Of a stretch of 64,000 nucleotides of DNA, positions 9,789 through 18,094 are shown in pieces. Every line of letters starts with the position of its first letter. Position 1 is the stretch's first letter. The position numbers and the translations under genes were made by a program. Below the pieces are notes generated by a model. It had not been told where the DNA came from, ran no database searches, and saw only the letters and a list, made by a program, of their open reading frames with translations. This DNA comes from Enterobacter bugandensis (GTDB taxonomy: Bacteria > Pseudomonadota > Gammaproteobacteria > Enterobacterales > Enterobacteriaceae), in the NCBI RefSeq assembly GCF_900324475.1, contig NZ_LT992502.1, positions 1,364,001-1,428,000 on the forward strand, written 5' to 3'.

Positions 9789-11468
9789 TCAGCGTAAAGA
9801 GAGAGTTTCCGCGACCGGGCCTAACGCGAGGGCGGGGATAAAGGTCAGGGCGCCGACCAGCAACACGGTGCCCGTCAGCAGGCCGATAAACAGCGCGCCG
9901 TGGGTCGGTAACGTCCCGGTGGTGGTCGGTTGGATTTTTTTATTTACCAGCGATCCGGCAATCGCCATAACCGGCACAATGATCCCGAAGCGGCCCACGA
10001 ACATGCAGAACGCCAGCAGACAGTTCCAGAACGGAGAGTTGGCGCTTAAGCCTGCAAAGGCACTACCGTTGTTGTTGGCGGCCGAGGAGACGGCATACAG
10101 CACTTCGCTAAAGCCGTGAATGCCCGGATTAAAGATGCCGCTGCGTCCGGCCTCGGTCATCAGGGCCAGCGCGGTGCCGAGCAGCACAAGCGCCGGGGTG
10201 ACCAGAATCGCCAGCGCGGTTAGTTTCATCTCGCGAACGTCGATTTTTTTACCGAGGTATTCCGGGGTGCGGCCAATCATCAGACCGGCAATAAATACCG
10301 CCAGCAGTACGAACAGCAGCATGCCGTAAAGACCGGAGCCCACGCCGCCAAACACCACTTCGCCAATCTGCATCAGCCACATCGGGATCATGCCACCCAG
10401 CGCCGTAAAGGAATCGTGCATGGCGTTGACCGCCCCGCACGAGGCCGCCGTGGTGACCACCGCATACAGGCTGCTGGCGAGAATGCCAAAGCGGCTCTCT
10501 TTACCTTCCATGTTGATATTGCTGTCAGCTCCCAGCTGCATGAAATGGCTGTTGCCGTTCCATTCCGCCCACATCACCAGCGCTACGCAGACCACAAAGA
10601 TCAGCGACATGGTCCAGAGCAGTGTGCGGCCCTGACGGCGATCGTTGACCACATCACCAAAGGCGAAACAGAGCGCTGCGGGGATCAAGAAGATCGCCAG
10701 CATCTGCACAAAATTGGTCAGGGCGGTAGGGTTTTCAAACGGATGCGACGAGTTGGCGTTGAAGAAGCCGCCGCCGTTGGTGCCGAGCATCTTGATGGCT
10801 TCCTGCGACGCCACTGGCCCCATCGGCAGGATCTGTTTTGCTCCTTCAAGCGAAGTATACGGGGCGTAAGGCAGCAGGTTTTGCAGGGTGCCCTGCTGAA
10901 TAAAGAACAGCGCGATAAGCAGCGCAATCGGCAGCAGGATCCACAGCGTAATGCGCGTCAGATCCACCCAGGCGTTACCCAGGGTACCGATTTTCTGACG
11001 TGCAAACGCGCGCGTCAGCGCGAAAATTACCGCGATACCGCTGGCGGCAGAGAGGAAGTTCTGCACGGTTAATCCAGCCATCTGGCTGAAATAGCTGAGC
11101 GTGGTTTCACCGGCATAGGACTGCCAGTTGGTGTTAGTGACAAAACTGACCGCCGTGTTCAGCGCAAGATGCCAGGACAGGCCCGGTAACTCTTGCGGAT
11201 TCAGCGGCAGGATGCCCTGCAGCATCAGCATGGCAAAAAGCGCAATGAGCCCAACGATATTCAGCAGCAGAATGGCGATCAGATATTCACGCCAGTTCAT
11301 CTCCCGATCGACTATCCCCAGTACGCGCCAGATCCCTTTTTCAACGCTTCCCGTGCCGGGCAGGGGGACGTTGTTGATCAATCGCGCCAGTCCCGTTCCC
11401 AGCGGCCTTGCCAGGACGAACAATACCACTAAGAAGCTGGCAATAAGCAAAAACGCCTGAGCAGCCAT
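9789..11468 (-). CDS. kdpA: K+-transporting ATPase potassium-binding subunit KdpA
   Basis: This 559-residue polytopic membrane protein is related to the superfamily of K+ transporters. It contains selectivity-filter-like glycine-rich loops, for example [30 protein letters not shown] and the segment around [14 protein letters not shown]. It binds and translocates potassium. The start at 11468 shares a base with the kdpF stop (TGATG), showing tight coupling. Confidence 0.98.
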   Translation of the reverse strand: MAAQAFLLIASFLVVLFVLARPLGTGLARLINNVPLPGTGSVEKGIWRVLGIVDREMNWREYLIAILLLNIVGLIALFAMLMLQGILPLNPQELPGLSWHLALNTAVSFVTNTNWQSYAGETTLSYFSQMAGLTVQNFLSAASGIAVIFALTRAFARQKIGTLGNAWVDLTRITLWILLPIALLIALFFIQQGTLQNLLPYAPYTSLEGAKQILPMGPVASQEAIKMLGTNGGGFFNANSSHPFENPTALTNFVQMLAIFLIPAALCFAFGDVVNDRRQGRTLLWTMSLIFVVCVALVMWAEWNGNSHFMQLGADSNINMEGKESRFGILASSLYAVVTTAASCGAVNAMHDSFTALGGMIPMWLMQIGEVVFGGVGSGLYGMLLFVLLAVFIAGLMIGRTPEYLGKKIDVREMKLTALAILVTPALVLLGTALALMTEAGRSGIFNPGIHGFSEVLYAVSSAANNNGSAFAGLSANSPFWNCLLAFCMFVGRFGIIVPVMAIAGSLVNKKIQPTTTGTLPTHGALFIGLLTGTVLLVGALTFIPALALGPVAETLSLR

Positions 11469-11557
11469 CAGAATGCCTCCGCGTTAATCAGGGCATAGAC
11501 CAGATAACCCAATAACAGGAACACCAGCACGATGCCGGCAATAAGACCTGCACTCAC
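11468..11557 (-). CDS. kdpF: K+-transporting ATPase small subunit KdpF
   Basis: This is a 29-residue single-span membrane peptide beginning with [24 protein letters not shown], then a short tail ending NAEAF. A strong GGAGGTGG ribosome-binding site lies five bases upstream. Its stop overlaps the kdpA start (TGATG). KdpF stabilises the KdpABC complex in the inner membrane. It is the first gene of the operon and is the usual 29 residues. Confidence 0.95.
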   Translation of the reverse strand: MSAGLIAGIVLVFLLLGYLVYALINAEAF

Positions 11558-11637
11558 AATCCACCTCCGGGTGACTTTTGTTGTTGTGCTAACGGTAGGA
11601 TTTATGGCGCAAAGATTTCGCAAAAATCAGAAGGGTG

Positions 11638-11661
11638 GGTGTAAAAAAAGTATAAAAATGG
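11638..11661 (-). promoter_or_regulatory. KdpE operator upstream of kdpF
   Basis: On the minus strand the site reads CATTTTTATACTTTTTTTAC followed by ACC, which matches the T-rich KdpE-binding site I remember from the E. coli kdp promoter. It contains the direct-repeat-like TTTATA and TTTACA half-sites. It lies about 80 bases upstream of the kdpF start. A plausible promoter downstream is TGATTT-17-CATAAA, which I regard as weak. Confidence 0.7.
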
Positions 11662-11865
11662 AAAGCCCACAATTTAACTATTGATAAGTAAATCATTAAC
11701 TTTTTTGTAACTTAATTACGGCGCGAATGTAAATATTCACTAAATGGATAAAAATAAGTGGTCGGATGAGTAGTAAAATTACACGCAAAGCGATATTATT
11801 TTATCCAGGTCACAGATTTCACATTTTCCGGAGAAGGTTTCCGGCCAACTACAGGGGAGAAAAAA

Positions 11866-12072
11866 ATGGATCTTTATAAAGAGTATCCGGCTCATATCGT
11901 GTTCATGCGTCGCACTTTCGCCGTAGTGGCTGGCGTGCTGGCCCTGCCGGTGATGCTGTTCTGGAAAGATCGCGCGCGTTTTTACAGCTATCTGCACCGC
12001 GTCTGGGCGAAAACCAGCGAGAAGCCGGTGTGGATGGATCAGGCAGAGAAAGCGACCTGCGATTTCTATTGA
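11866..12072 (+). CDS. ybfA: YbfA, DUF2517 family small protein
   Basis: This 68-residue protein has one hydrophobic segment ([17 protein letters not shown], about 17-33) followed by a basic, aromatic-rich stretch. It is colinear with E. coli YbfA, which also lies divergently from kdpF. A GGGAG ribosome-binding site precedes the ATG. The function is not known; location in the inner membrane is inferred from the hydrophobic stretch. A strong terminator follows 22 bases after the stop. The 308-base gap to kdpF must hold both divergent promoters. Confidence 0.9.
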   Translation: MDLYKEYPAHIVFMRRTFAVVAGVLALPVMLFWKDRARFYSYLHRVWAKTSEKPVWMDQAEKATCDFY

Positions 12073-12094
12073 TACAACGCGGACACGTAGCCAT

Positions 12095-12129
12095 AAAAAA
12101 ACCGCCAATAGCAATATGGCGGTTTTTTT
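12095..12129 (+). terminator. Intrinsic terminator of ybfA
   Basis: A perfect inverted repeat AAAAAAACCGCCA / TGGCGGTTTTTTT with a 9-base loop ends in seven T. It is symmetrical, so it could also work on the other strand. Confidence 0.93.
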
Positions 12130-12205
12130 GTCCCTCGGGATTCGCGGTCCGTTGGGTGGTTTTTTCAAGCTCTCACACAGAGGCTTATAAGCATACGTTT
12201 GCTGG

Positions 12206-12235
12206 TTGAATAAGCAACTGCCTCAATCCTAAATA
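12206..12235 (+). promoter_or_regulatory. Possible promoter of the orphan small-peptide unit
   Basis: TTGAAT and TAAATA are separated by 18 bases, the only reasonable sigma-70-like pair between the ybfA terminator and the folded leader. Predicted transcription would start near 12242 and give an RNA of about 330 bases up to the terminator at 12574. The prediction is by eye. Confidence 0.35.
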
Positions 12236-12324
12236 TATTCTTAATATCAGGTTCAATGGGTTACGTTTTGCTCACGTGATGTTTACCATGCTGCGTCCCT
12301 TTCCGCCATCTCGCAAATGGGCAC

Positions 12325-12433
12325 CGGTCCCGGGAGAGGTGTTACAACAACCGTAGGTCAGGCTCCACACAGAGCTTGTGTCCACCGATTTATCACCGGT
12401 GGTGAACGGTGGAGCGGTTAGCAGCAGGGACCG
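12325..12433 (+). promoter_or_regulatory. Folded leader that hides a ribosome-binding site
   Basis: CGGTCCC (12325-12331) is perfectly complementary to GGGACCG (12427-12433), which contains the AGGGA ribosome-binding site of the next small gene. Inside lie GCTCCAC (12362-12368) pairing with GTGGAGC (12409-12415), and a hairpin CCACCG/CGGTGG (12382-12402). Together these suggest a compact branched fold that closes over the start region. The pairings are seen in the sequence; the regulatory role is inferred. Confidence 0.5.
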
Positions 12434-12437
12434 CATA

Positions 12438-12545
12438 GTGAAACGCTATATATGCATCGCGTTCATTGTCGCCAGCGTACTCGTTGTAAAGAGTGATGAA
12501 CCTAATGCGTTTGTCGCTTTAACCACGATAGCGCAGGACAAGTAG
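12438..12545 (+). CDS. Putative 35-residue hydrophobic peptide, unknown
   Basis: The frame starts with GTG seven bases after an AGGGA ribosome-binding site and ends with TAG. Residues 4-17 (YICIAFIVASVLVV) form a short hydrophobic segment after the basic VKR start; the tail is polar and ends AQDK. I do not recognise the family. It has its own terminator six bases after the stop and a possible promoter about 200 bases upstream, so it looks like a monocistronic unit. The size, membrane-like segment and sequestered ribosome-binding site recall type I toxins such as Hok, but the Hok signature residues are absent. It could also be non-coding, with the RNA as the product. Confidence 0.4.
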   Translation: MKRYICIAFIVASVLVVKSDEPNAFVALTTIAQDK

Positions 12546-12550
12546 CGTTA

Positions 12551-12574
12551 AGGCCGCCCCGGGCGGCCTTTTTT
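12551..12574 (+). terminator. Intrinsic terminator of the orphan unit
   Basis: A GC-only stem (GGCCGCCC / GGGCGGCC) is followed by six T. It lies six bases after the small-peptide stop and about 100 bases before phr, so the unit ends before the photolyase gene. Confidence 0.9.
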
Positions 12575-12674
12575 ATTTCATCCCGTCTACACTTCATGGC
12601 AAAGTAGTTCTATGCATGCTTTTTCCTTGTATGGCATGCCCTTATGGACATAATGGACAATAGCCTGGAGTTTT

Positions 12675-14087
12675 ATGCCCACCCATCTGGTTTGGTTTCG
12701 CGCGGATTTGCGCGTACATGACAACATCGCTCTCGCGGCAGCCTGCCGCTCTGATGACGCCAGCGTGCTGGCGCTATTTATCGCCACGCCTGAGCAGTGG
12801 CAGCGGCATGATATGGCTCCACGGCAGGCGGCTTACCTCAAATCACACCTGAATGAACTGCAGCACGCGCTTGCCGGGAAAGGCATTCCGCTGATCTACA
12901 AAGAGGTCAGCGATTTTACCGCGCAGCTTCATATGCTGCAGGAGATATGTCAGCAGAACGGCGTCACGCATCTTTTTTATAACTACCAGTACGAACTGAA
13001 CGAACAGCAGCGGGACCGCCAGCTGGAGAAAATGCTGGGAGAGGTGGTATGTGAGGGATTTGATGACAGCGTGATGCTGGCTCCGGGCAGCGTTATGACC
13101 GGCGGTCACGAAATGTATAAAGTGTTTACGCCGTTTAAAAATGCTTTTGTTAAGCGCCTGAAAGAGGCGCTGCCGGAGTGCGTACCCGCGCCCGCCGCCA
13201 GAGGAGAGGCTATAACCGATCTCCCCGAATTAACGTTCAACTATCCCCAACGGGCATTTGATGAACTTCTGTTCCCTGCCAGTGAGAAGGCCGCTATTGC
13301 GAAGCTGCGCCAGTTTTGCAAGCAGGGCGCGGGAGAATACGACGCGCGCAGGGATTTCCCGGCAATTGAAGGGACAAGCCGGTTATCGGCCTGCCTGGCG
13401 CTGGGCGTGCTCTCTCCTCGCCAGTGTTTGCATCGTCTTCTGGCCGAACAGCCGCAGGCGCTGGACGGTGGTGCGGGCTCGGTGTGGCTGAACGAACTTA
13501 TCTGGCGTGAATTCTACCGCCATCTGATGACGTACCATCCCAATCTCTGCAAGCATCGTCCGTTCATTCCGTGGACCGACAGCGTAAAATGGCAGCACGA
13601 TGAGGCACTTTTACAGGCCTGGCAAAAAGGGGAGACGGGCTATCCGATTGTGGACGCCGCTATGCGCCAGCTAAATGAAACCGGGTGGATGCACAATCGT
13701 CTGCGAATGATTACCGCGAGCTTCCTGGTGAAAGATCTGCTTATCGACTGGCGAATCGGAGAGCGCTATTTTATTTCTCAGCTGATCGATGGCGATCTGG
13801 CTGCGAATAACGGTGGCTGGCAGTGGGCGGCCTCTACCGGCACCGATGCGGCTCCCTATTTCAGGATTTTTAATCCGACCACTCAGGGGCAAAAATTTGA
13901 TGCCAACGGCGACTTTATTCGCCGCTGGTTGCCCGCGCTCAGGAACGTTCCTGAAAAAGCGATCCATGACCCGTGGGCATGGGCGGATAAACAGGGCGTA
14001 AAGCTCGATTATCCCCGCCCGATTGTCGACCATAAACAGGCGCGCGTCGCCACGCTGGCGGCGTACGAAGCCGCACGAAAAGTTTGA
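12675..14087 (+). CDS. phr: Deoxyribodipyrimidine photolyase
   Basis: This 470-residue enzyme repairs cyclobutane pyrimidine dimers using blue light. The N-terminal antenna domain starts THLVWFRADLRVHDNIALA. The C-terminal FAD-binding domain contains the class I signature TGYPIVDAAMRQLNETGWMH and GDLAANNGGWQWAASTGTDA. The length is close to E. coli PhrB (472). The ATG at 12675 has a TGGAG ribosome-binding site. In E. coli ybgA precedes phr and dtpD follows it; here neither is present and phr runs into ybgI with an 10-base gap, so the two could share a transcript. Confidence 0.97.
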   Translation: MPTHLVWFRADLRVHDNIALAAACRSDDASVLALFIATPEQWQRHDMAPRQAAYLKSHLNELQHALAGKGIPLIYKEVSDFTAQLHMLQEICQQNGVTHLFYNYQYELNEQQRDRQLEKMLGEVVCEGFDDSVMLAPGSVMTGGHEMYKVFTPFKNAFVKRLKEALPECVPAPAARGEAITDLPELTFNYPQRAFDELLFPASEKAAIAKLRQFCKQGAGEYDARRDFPAIEGTSRLSACLALGVLSPRQCLHRLLAEQPQALDGGAGSVWLNELIWREFYRHLMTYHPNLCKHRPFIPWTDSVKWQHDEALLQAWQKGETGYPIVDAAMRQLNETGWMHNRLRMITASFLVKDLLIDWRIGERYFISQLIDGDLAANNGGWQWAASTGTDAAPYFRIFNPTTQGQKFDANGDFIRRWLPALRNVPEKAIHDPWAWADKQGVKLDYPRPIVDHKQARVATLAAYEAARKV

Positions 14088-14097
14088 GAGAATGATG

Positions 14098-14841
14098 ATG
14101 AAAAACAGTGAACTGGAACGCCTGATTAACGAAAAACTTAATACCGCCTCCTTTAGCGACTATGGCCCGAATGGCCTGCAGGTCGAAGGGCGCGAAACGG
14201 TGCAGAAAATCATCACCGGCGTGACGGCAAGCCAGGCGCTGCTGGATGAGGCGGTGCGTCAGGAAGCCGACGCGGTGATTGTCCATCACGGTTACTTCTG
14301 GAAAAACGAATCGCCGATTATCCGCGGCATGAAGCGCAACCGCCTCAAAACGCTGCTGTCGAATGATATCAACCTGTACGGTTACCATCTGCCGCTGGAT
14401 GCGCATCCTGAACTGGGAAATAACGTCCAGCTGGCACAGCTGTTAGGGATTACCGTGATGGGTGAAATCGAGCCGCTGGTGCCGTGGGGCGAACTGTCGA
14501 TGCCGGTACCGGGGCTGGAGCTGGCATCGTGGATCGAAGCGCGGCTGGGGCGTCGTCCGCTGTGGTGTGGAGATACCGGGCCGGATACCGTGAAGCGCGT
14601 GGCGTGGTGTACCGGCGGCGGCCAGGGCTTTATCGACAGCGCCGCGCGCTTTGGTGTTGATGCGTTTATTACCGGCGAAGTTTCCGAGCAGACGGTTCAC
14701 TCTGCCCGCGAGCAGGGGCTGCATTTCTACGCGGCAGGCCACCACGCTACCGAGCGCGGCGGTATTCGCGCCCTCAGCGAGTGGCTGACGGAAAATACCG
14801 ATCTGGATGTGACCTTTATTGATATTCCTAATCCGGCCTGA
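14098..14841 (+). CDS. ybgI: YbgI, Nif3/DUF34-family dinuclear-metal protein
   Basis: At 247 residues it equals E. coli YbgI in length. Metal-ligand motifs of the Nif3-like family are visible: VIVHHGYFW near residue 60, LPLDAHPELGNN near 100, and GHHATERGG near 215. The E. coli protein forms a hexameric ring with dinuclear metal sites; its physiological substrate is uncertain (GTP cyclohydrolase-like activity has been reported for homologues). I chose the third of three consecutive ATG codons (14092, 14095, 14098) because it matches the E. coli start. It precedes the 5-oxoprolinase genes by 14 bases, a linkage also seen in E. coli. Confidence 0.93.
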   Translation: MKNSELERLINEKLNTASFSDYGPNGLQVEGRETVQKIITGVTASQALLDEAVRQEADAVIVHHGYFWKNESPIIRGMKRNRLKTLLSNDINLYGYHLPLDAHPELGNNVQLAQLLGITVMGEIEPLVPWGELSMPVPGLELASWIEARLGRRPLWCGDTGPDTVKRVAWCTGGGQGFIDSAARFGVDAFITGEVSEQTVHSAREQGLHFYAAGHHATERGGIRALSEWLTENTDLDVTFIDIPNPA

Positions 14842-14855
14842 TGAGAGGTAGTTAA

Positions 14856-15512
14856 GTGCAGCGAGCGCGTTGTTATCTTCTGGGTGAAACCGCGGTAGTT
14901 CTGGAGCTTGAGCCTCCCGTGACGCTTGCCACGCAAAAGCGTATCTGGCGCCTGGCTCAGCGGCTGCCCGAGCTACCCGGCGTGGTTGAAGCTATTCCGG
15001 GTATGAATAATATCACCGTGGTGCTACGCGATCCGCACACCGGGGCGCTGGATGCCATTGAGCGTCTGCAGCGCTGGTGGGAAGAGAGCGAGGCGCTGGA
15101 GCCAGAATCGCGGACGATTGAGATCCCGGTTGTCTATGGCGGCAAAGGTGGCCCTGACCTGGGCGTGGTGGCCGAACACTGTGGATTAACAGTAAAGCAG
15201 GTTGTGGAGCTGCACAGCTCGGTGGATTACGTCGTCTGGTTTCTGGGTTTTCAGCCGGGCTTTCCGTATCTGGGCGGATTATCTCCCCGGCTGCATACCC
15301 CGCGTCGGGCTGAGCCGCGCCTGAGCGTACCCGCAGGAACGGTGGCAATTGGCGGTGAACAAACCGGAATTTATCCGCTTACTTCACCGGGCGGCTGGCA
15401 GCTTATCGGGCACACCTCTATGCCACTATTTAAACCGGGGCAGGAGGCACCGATCCTACTGCGTCCGGGTGATACCCTGCGCTTTATCCCGCAGAAGGAG
15501 GGGGTATGTTAA
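14856..15512 (+). CDS. pxpB: 5-oxoprolinase subunit PxpB
   Basis: This 218-residue protein (formerly YbgJ) belongs to the KipI/allophanate-hydrolase subunit 1 family, with the typical [14 protein letters not shown] motif and [17 protein letters not shown]. With PxpA and PxpC it forms an ATP-dependent enzyme that opens 5-oxoproline to glutamate, removing this damage product of glutamine. It starts with GTG after a GAGG ribosome-binding site and overlaps pxpC by seven bases. Confidence 0.95.
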   Translation: MQRARCYLLGETAVVLELEPPVTLATQKRIWRLAQRLPELPGVVEAIPGMNNITVVLRDPHTGALDAIERLQRWWEESEALEPESRTIEIPVVYGGKGGPDLGVVAEHCGLTVKQVVELHSSVDYVVWFLGFQPGFPYLGGLSPRLHTPRRAEPRLSVPAGTVAIGGEQTGIYPLTSPGGWQLIGHTSMPLFKPGQEAPILLRPGDTLRFIPQKEGVC

Positions 15513-16438
15513 CGCTTATTCGCGCGGGGCTTTATACCTCCGTTCAGGATGCCGGACGCTTTGGCATGCGCCAGTCCGGCGTGAGCTACTGCGGTGCGCT
15601 CGATCGTCCTTCGCTGGAGATTGCCAACCTGCTGGTAGGCAACGCGGGCAGCACGGCGGCGTTAGAAATTACGCTGGGTCAGTGCGTTATTGAATTTGGT
15701 GAGGAGACCTGGTTCGCCTTAACCGGCGCAGGCTGTGACGCGACGCTGGACGGCAAAGCGGTGTGGACCGGCTGGCGATTGCGGGCGAAAGCCGGGCAGC
15801 GTCTGACGCTTAAGCGTCCTCTGCACGGCGTGCGCAGCTATCTTGCCGTGGCGGGGGGCATCGACGTGCCGGAGGTGTTGGGGTCGTCCAGCACCGACCA
15901 GAAAGCGGGAATGGGCGGCCATGAAGGACGGCTGCTGCGCGACGGCGATCGTCTTGCGATTAAGCCATCAGCGCGCCATTTCACCACCACGCAGGGCGTG
16001 AAGCAGCTGTTGTGGGGGAACGTGATCCGCGCCTTGCCGGGACCAGAATATCAGGAGTTTGATGAAGCCTCGAAAGAGTCTTTCTGGCGTTCGCCGTGGA
16101 AAATCAGCCCGCAGAGTAACCGTATGGGTTACCGGCTTCAGGGGCAGCCGCTGACCCGCACGACTGACCGGGAGCTGCTTTCCCACGGGCTGCTGCCGGG
16201 GGTGATTCAGGTGCCGGGCAACGGGCAGCCCATCGTACTGATGAACGACGCGCAAACTACCGGCGGCTATCCGCGTATTGCCTGCATTATCGAAGCGGAT
16301 CGCTACCATCTGGCGCAAATCCCTCTCGGTCAGCCGATACATTTTGTGCAGTGTACGCTGGAGGAGGCGCTAAAGGCGCGGCAGGATCGGCAGCGCTATC
16401 TCGAACAGCTGGCGTGGAGGCTTGATGGTAAAGATTGA
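15506..16438 (+). CDS. pxpC: 5-oxoprolinase subunit PxpC
   Basis: This 310-residue protein (formerly YbgK) belongs to the KipA/allophanate-hydrolase subunit 2 family, shown by the N-terminal [19 protein letters not shown] and the late [12 protein letters not shown] motif. It partners PxpB. The ATG lies in the 3' end of pxpB and is preceded by a GGAGGGGG ribosome-binding site inside that gene, and its own 3' end overlaps pxpA by 14 bases. Such interlocked frames point to coupled translation of a complex. Confidence 0.95.
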   Translation: MLTLIRAGLYTSVQDAGRFGMRQSGVSYCGALDRPSLEIANLLVGNAGSTAALEITLGQCVIEFGEETWFALTGAGCDATLDGKAVWTGWRLRAKAGQRLTLKRPLHGVRSYLAVAGGIDVPEVLGSSSTDQKAGMGGHEGRLLRDGDRLAIKPSARHFTTTQGVKQLLWGNVIRALPGPEYQEFDEASKESFWRSPWKISPQSNRMGYRLQGQPLTRTTDRELLSHGLLPGVIQVPGNGQPIVLMNDAQTTGGYPRIACIIEADRYHLAQIPLGQPIHFVQCTLEEALKARQDRQRYLEQLAWRLDGKD

Positions 16439-17165
16439 TTTAAACGCCGATCTGGGGGAGGGCAGCAGCGCCGATGCGGAACTGATGACCCTGGTCTCCT
16501 CGGTCAATATCGCCTGCGGTTTTCACGCGGGCGATGCGCAAACCATGCTGGAGAGCGTGCGTAATGCCATTAAAAACGGCGTGGCGATTGGCGCTCACCC
16601 GAGCTTCCCGGACCGGGAGAACTTTGGCCGTACGGCGATGGATCTGCCCCCTGAGACGGTCTACGCTCAGGTGCTCTACCAAATCGGCGCGCTGGAGGCG
16701 ATAGCGCGCGCTGAGCATGGCGTGCTGCGTCACGTCAAACCGCACGGCATGCTCTATAACCAGGCAGCGAAAGATCCGGCGCTGGCGGAGGCGATTTCCC
16801 GCGCGGTGCGGGACTGCAATCCGCAGCTGATTCTGGTTGGCCTGGCGGGTAGCGAGCTTATTCGTGCCGGAGAACGGCTGGGGCTGACGACGCGGCAGGA
16901 AGTCTTTGCCGATCGGGGATACATGCCGGACGGCAGCCTGGTGCCGCGCACGCAGGCCGGTGCGCTGATTACTGACGAAAATAAAGCGCTGGCGCAGACG
17001 CTGGCGATGGTGCGCTTCGGGCGGGTGACCGCCGTGGATGGAACATCCGCAAATGTTCAGGCCGATACGGTGTGTTTACACGGCGACGGGGAGCATGCGC
17101 TCCAGTTTGCGCGACGCCTGCGGGCGGCGTTCTCTGAAGAGGGCATTCTCGTCAGCGCAGATTGA
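16425..17165 (+). CDS. pxpA: 5-oxoprolinase subunit PxpA
   Basis: This 246-residue LamB/YcsF-family protein (formerly YbgL) begins [20 protein letters not shown] and carries the family's metal- or substrate-site motifs [32 protein letters not shown] and FADRGY. It completes the PxpABC 5-oxoprolinase. The ATG at 16425 is chosen over the upstream in-frame TTG at 16422, because the E. coli protein starts [12 protein letters not shown] and GTGGAGG sits at a good distance. Confidence 0.95.
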   Translation: MVKIDLNADLGEGSSADAELMTLVSSVNIACGFHAGDAQTMLESVRNAIKNGVAIGAHPSFPDRENFGRTAMDLPPETVYAQVLYQIGALEAIARAEHGVLRHVKPHGMLYNQAAKDPALAEAISRAVRDCNPQLILVGLAGSELIRAGERLGLTTRQEVFADRGYMPDGSLVPRTQAGALITDENKALAQTLAMVRFGRVTAVDGTSANVQADTVCLHGDGEHALQFARRLRAAFSEEGILVSAD

Positions 17166-17183
17166 TTATAAAAGGACAATGAC

Positions 17184-17975
17184 ATGCCTGAAGGTCCGGA
17201 GATCCGCCGCGCGGCGGATAGCCTGGAGGCGGCGATAAAGGGCAAACCGCTGACCGATGTCTGGTTTGCCTTTCCTCAACTTAAGCCGTTTGAAACAGAG
17301 CTGGTGGGACAGACGGTGACCCATATTGAAACGCGCGGCAAAGCGTTGCTCACGCATTTTTCCCATAACCTGACGTTATATAGCCATAACCAGCTCTACG
17401 GTGTGTGGCGCGTCGTCGATGCGGACGAGCAACCGCAAACGACGCGCGTGCTGCGCGTCCGGTTACAAACGGCGGATAAGGCGATCCTGCTCTACAGCGC
17501 CTCTGATATCGAAATGTTAACGCCGGAGCAGCTGCTGACGCATCCGTTCTTACAGCGCGTCGGGCCGGACGTGCTGGACATGCGCCTGACGGCGAGCGAC
17601 GTGAAGGCCCGACTGTTATCGCCCAAATTCCGCAACCGCCAGTTTTCCGGATTGTTGCTCGATCAGGCTTTTCTGGCGGGATTAGGCAACTATCTGCGGG
17701 TGGAAATCCTTTGGCAAGTGGGGCTGGCTCCTCAGCGCAAGGCCTCTCAGCTTAGCGAGGAACAGCTGGACGCGCTGTCGCACGCGCTGCTGGATATTCC
17801 GCGGCTGTCGTACAACACGCGCGGCCTGGTGGATGAGAACAAACATCACGGGGCGCTGTTCCGCTTTAAGGTGTTCCATCGGGCGGGGAAAAAGTGCGAG
17901 CGTTGTGGTGGGGTGATTGAGAAGGCTACGATCTCTTCCAGACCGTTTTACTGGTGCCCTCGGTGCCAGATGTAA
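17184..17975 (+). CDS. nei: Endonuclease VIII (oxidised-base DNA glycosylase/AP lyase)
   Basis: This 263-residue enzyme, the same length as E. coli Nei, removes oxidised pyrimidines from DNA. The catalytic N-terminus is present: after removal of Met, Pro1 and Glu2 in [10 protein letters not shown] helix-two-turn-helix segment includes [11 protein letters not shown], and the C-terminal zinc finger has CERCGG and CPRCQ. It lies 18 bases downstream of pxpA on the same strand, as in E. coli, so it may be cotranscribed. A terminator follows. Confidence 0.97.
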   Translation: MPEGPEIRRAADSLEAAIKGKPLTDVWFAFPQLKPFETELVGQTVTHIETRGKALLTHFSHNLTLYSHNQLYGVWRVVDADEQPQTTRVLRVRLQTADKAILLYSASDIEMLTPEQLLTHPFLQRVGPDVLDMRLTASDVKARLLSPKFRNRQFSGLLLDQAFLAGLGNYLRVEILWQVGLAPQRKASQLSEEQLDALSHALLDIPRLSYNTRGLVDENKHHGALFRFKVFHRAGKKCERCGGVIEKATISSRPFYWCPRCQM

Positions 17976-18001
17976 AAAAGCCGGGTGGCGGAGGTAAAAG
18001 C

Positions 18002-18028
18002 AAAACGGCAACGAAAGTTGCCGTTTTT
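18002..18028 (+). terminator. Intrinsic terminator after nei
   Basis: The stem AAAACGGCAAC / GTTGCCGTTTT has a GAAA tetraloop and five T at the end. It serves nei on the plus strand; the near-symmetrical A and T tracts could also stop gltA transcripts. Confidence 0.92.
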
Positions 18029-18032
18029 AATG

Positions 18033-18084
18033 TTTTCACCCTCTCCCTGTGGGAGAGGGCCGGGGTGAGGGCATCAGGCCGCAC
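18033..18084. repeat. Intergenic palindromic repeat (CCCTCTCCC type), copy 1
   Basis: The core CCCTCTCCC-TGT-GGGAGAGGG forms a strong hairpin and is flanked by CACC and GGGGTGAGGG. It sits between the convergent nei and gltA genes, a typical place for small dispersed palindromes of enterobacteria. A second, shorter copy lies at 23288-23317. Its family name is not certain to me. Confidence 0.7.
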
Positions 18085-18094
18085 CCAACGTTTT

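Noticed and set aside
11779..12168. Minus-strand frame of 129 codons across ybfA
   Set aside because: It runs through the ybfA terminator and the ybfA coding region and has no recognisable domain.
12438..12545. Hok-family toxin
   Set aside because: Size and leader are suggestive, but the conserved Hok cysteine and C-terminal residues are not present, so no family name is given.
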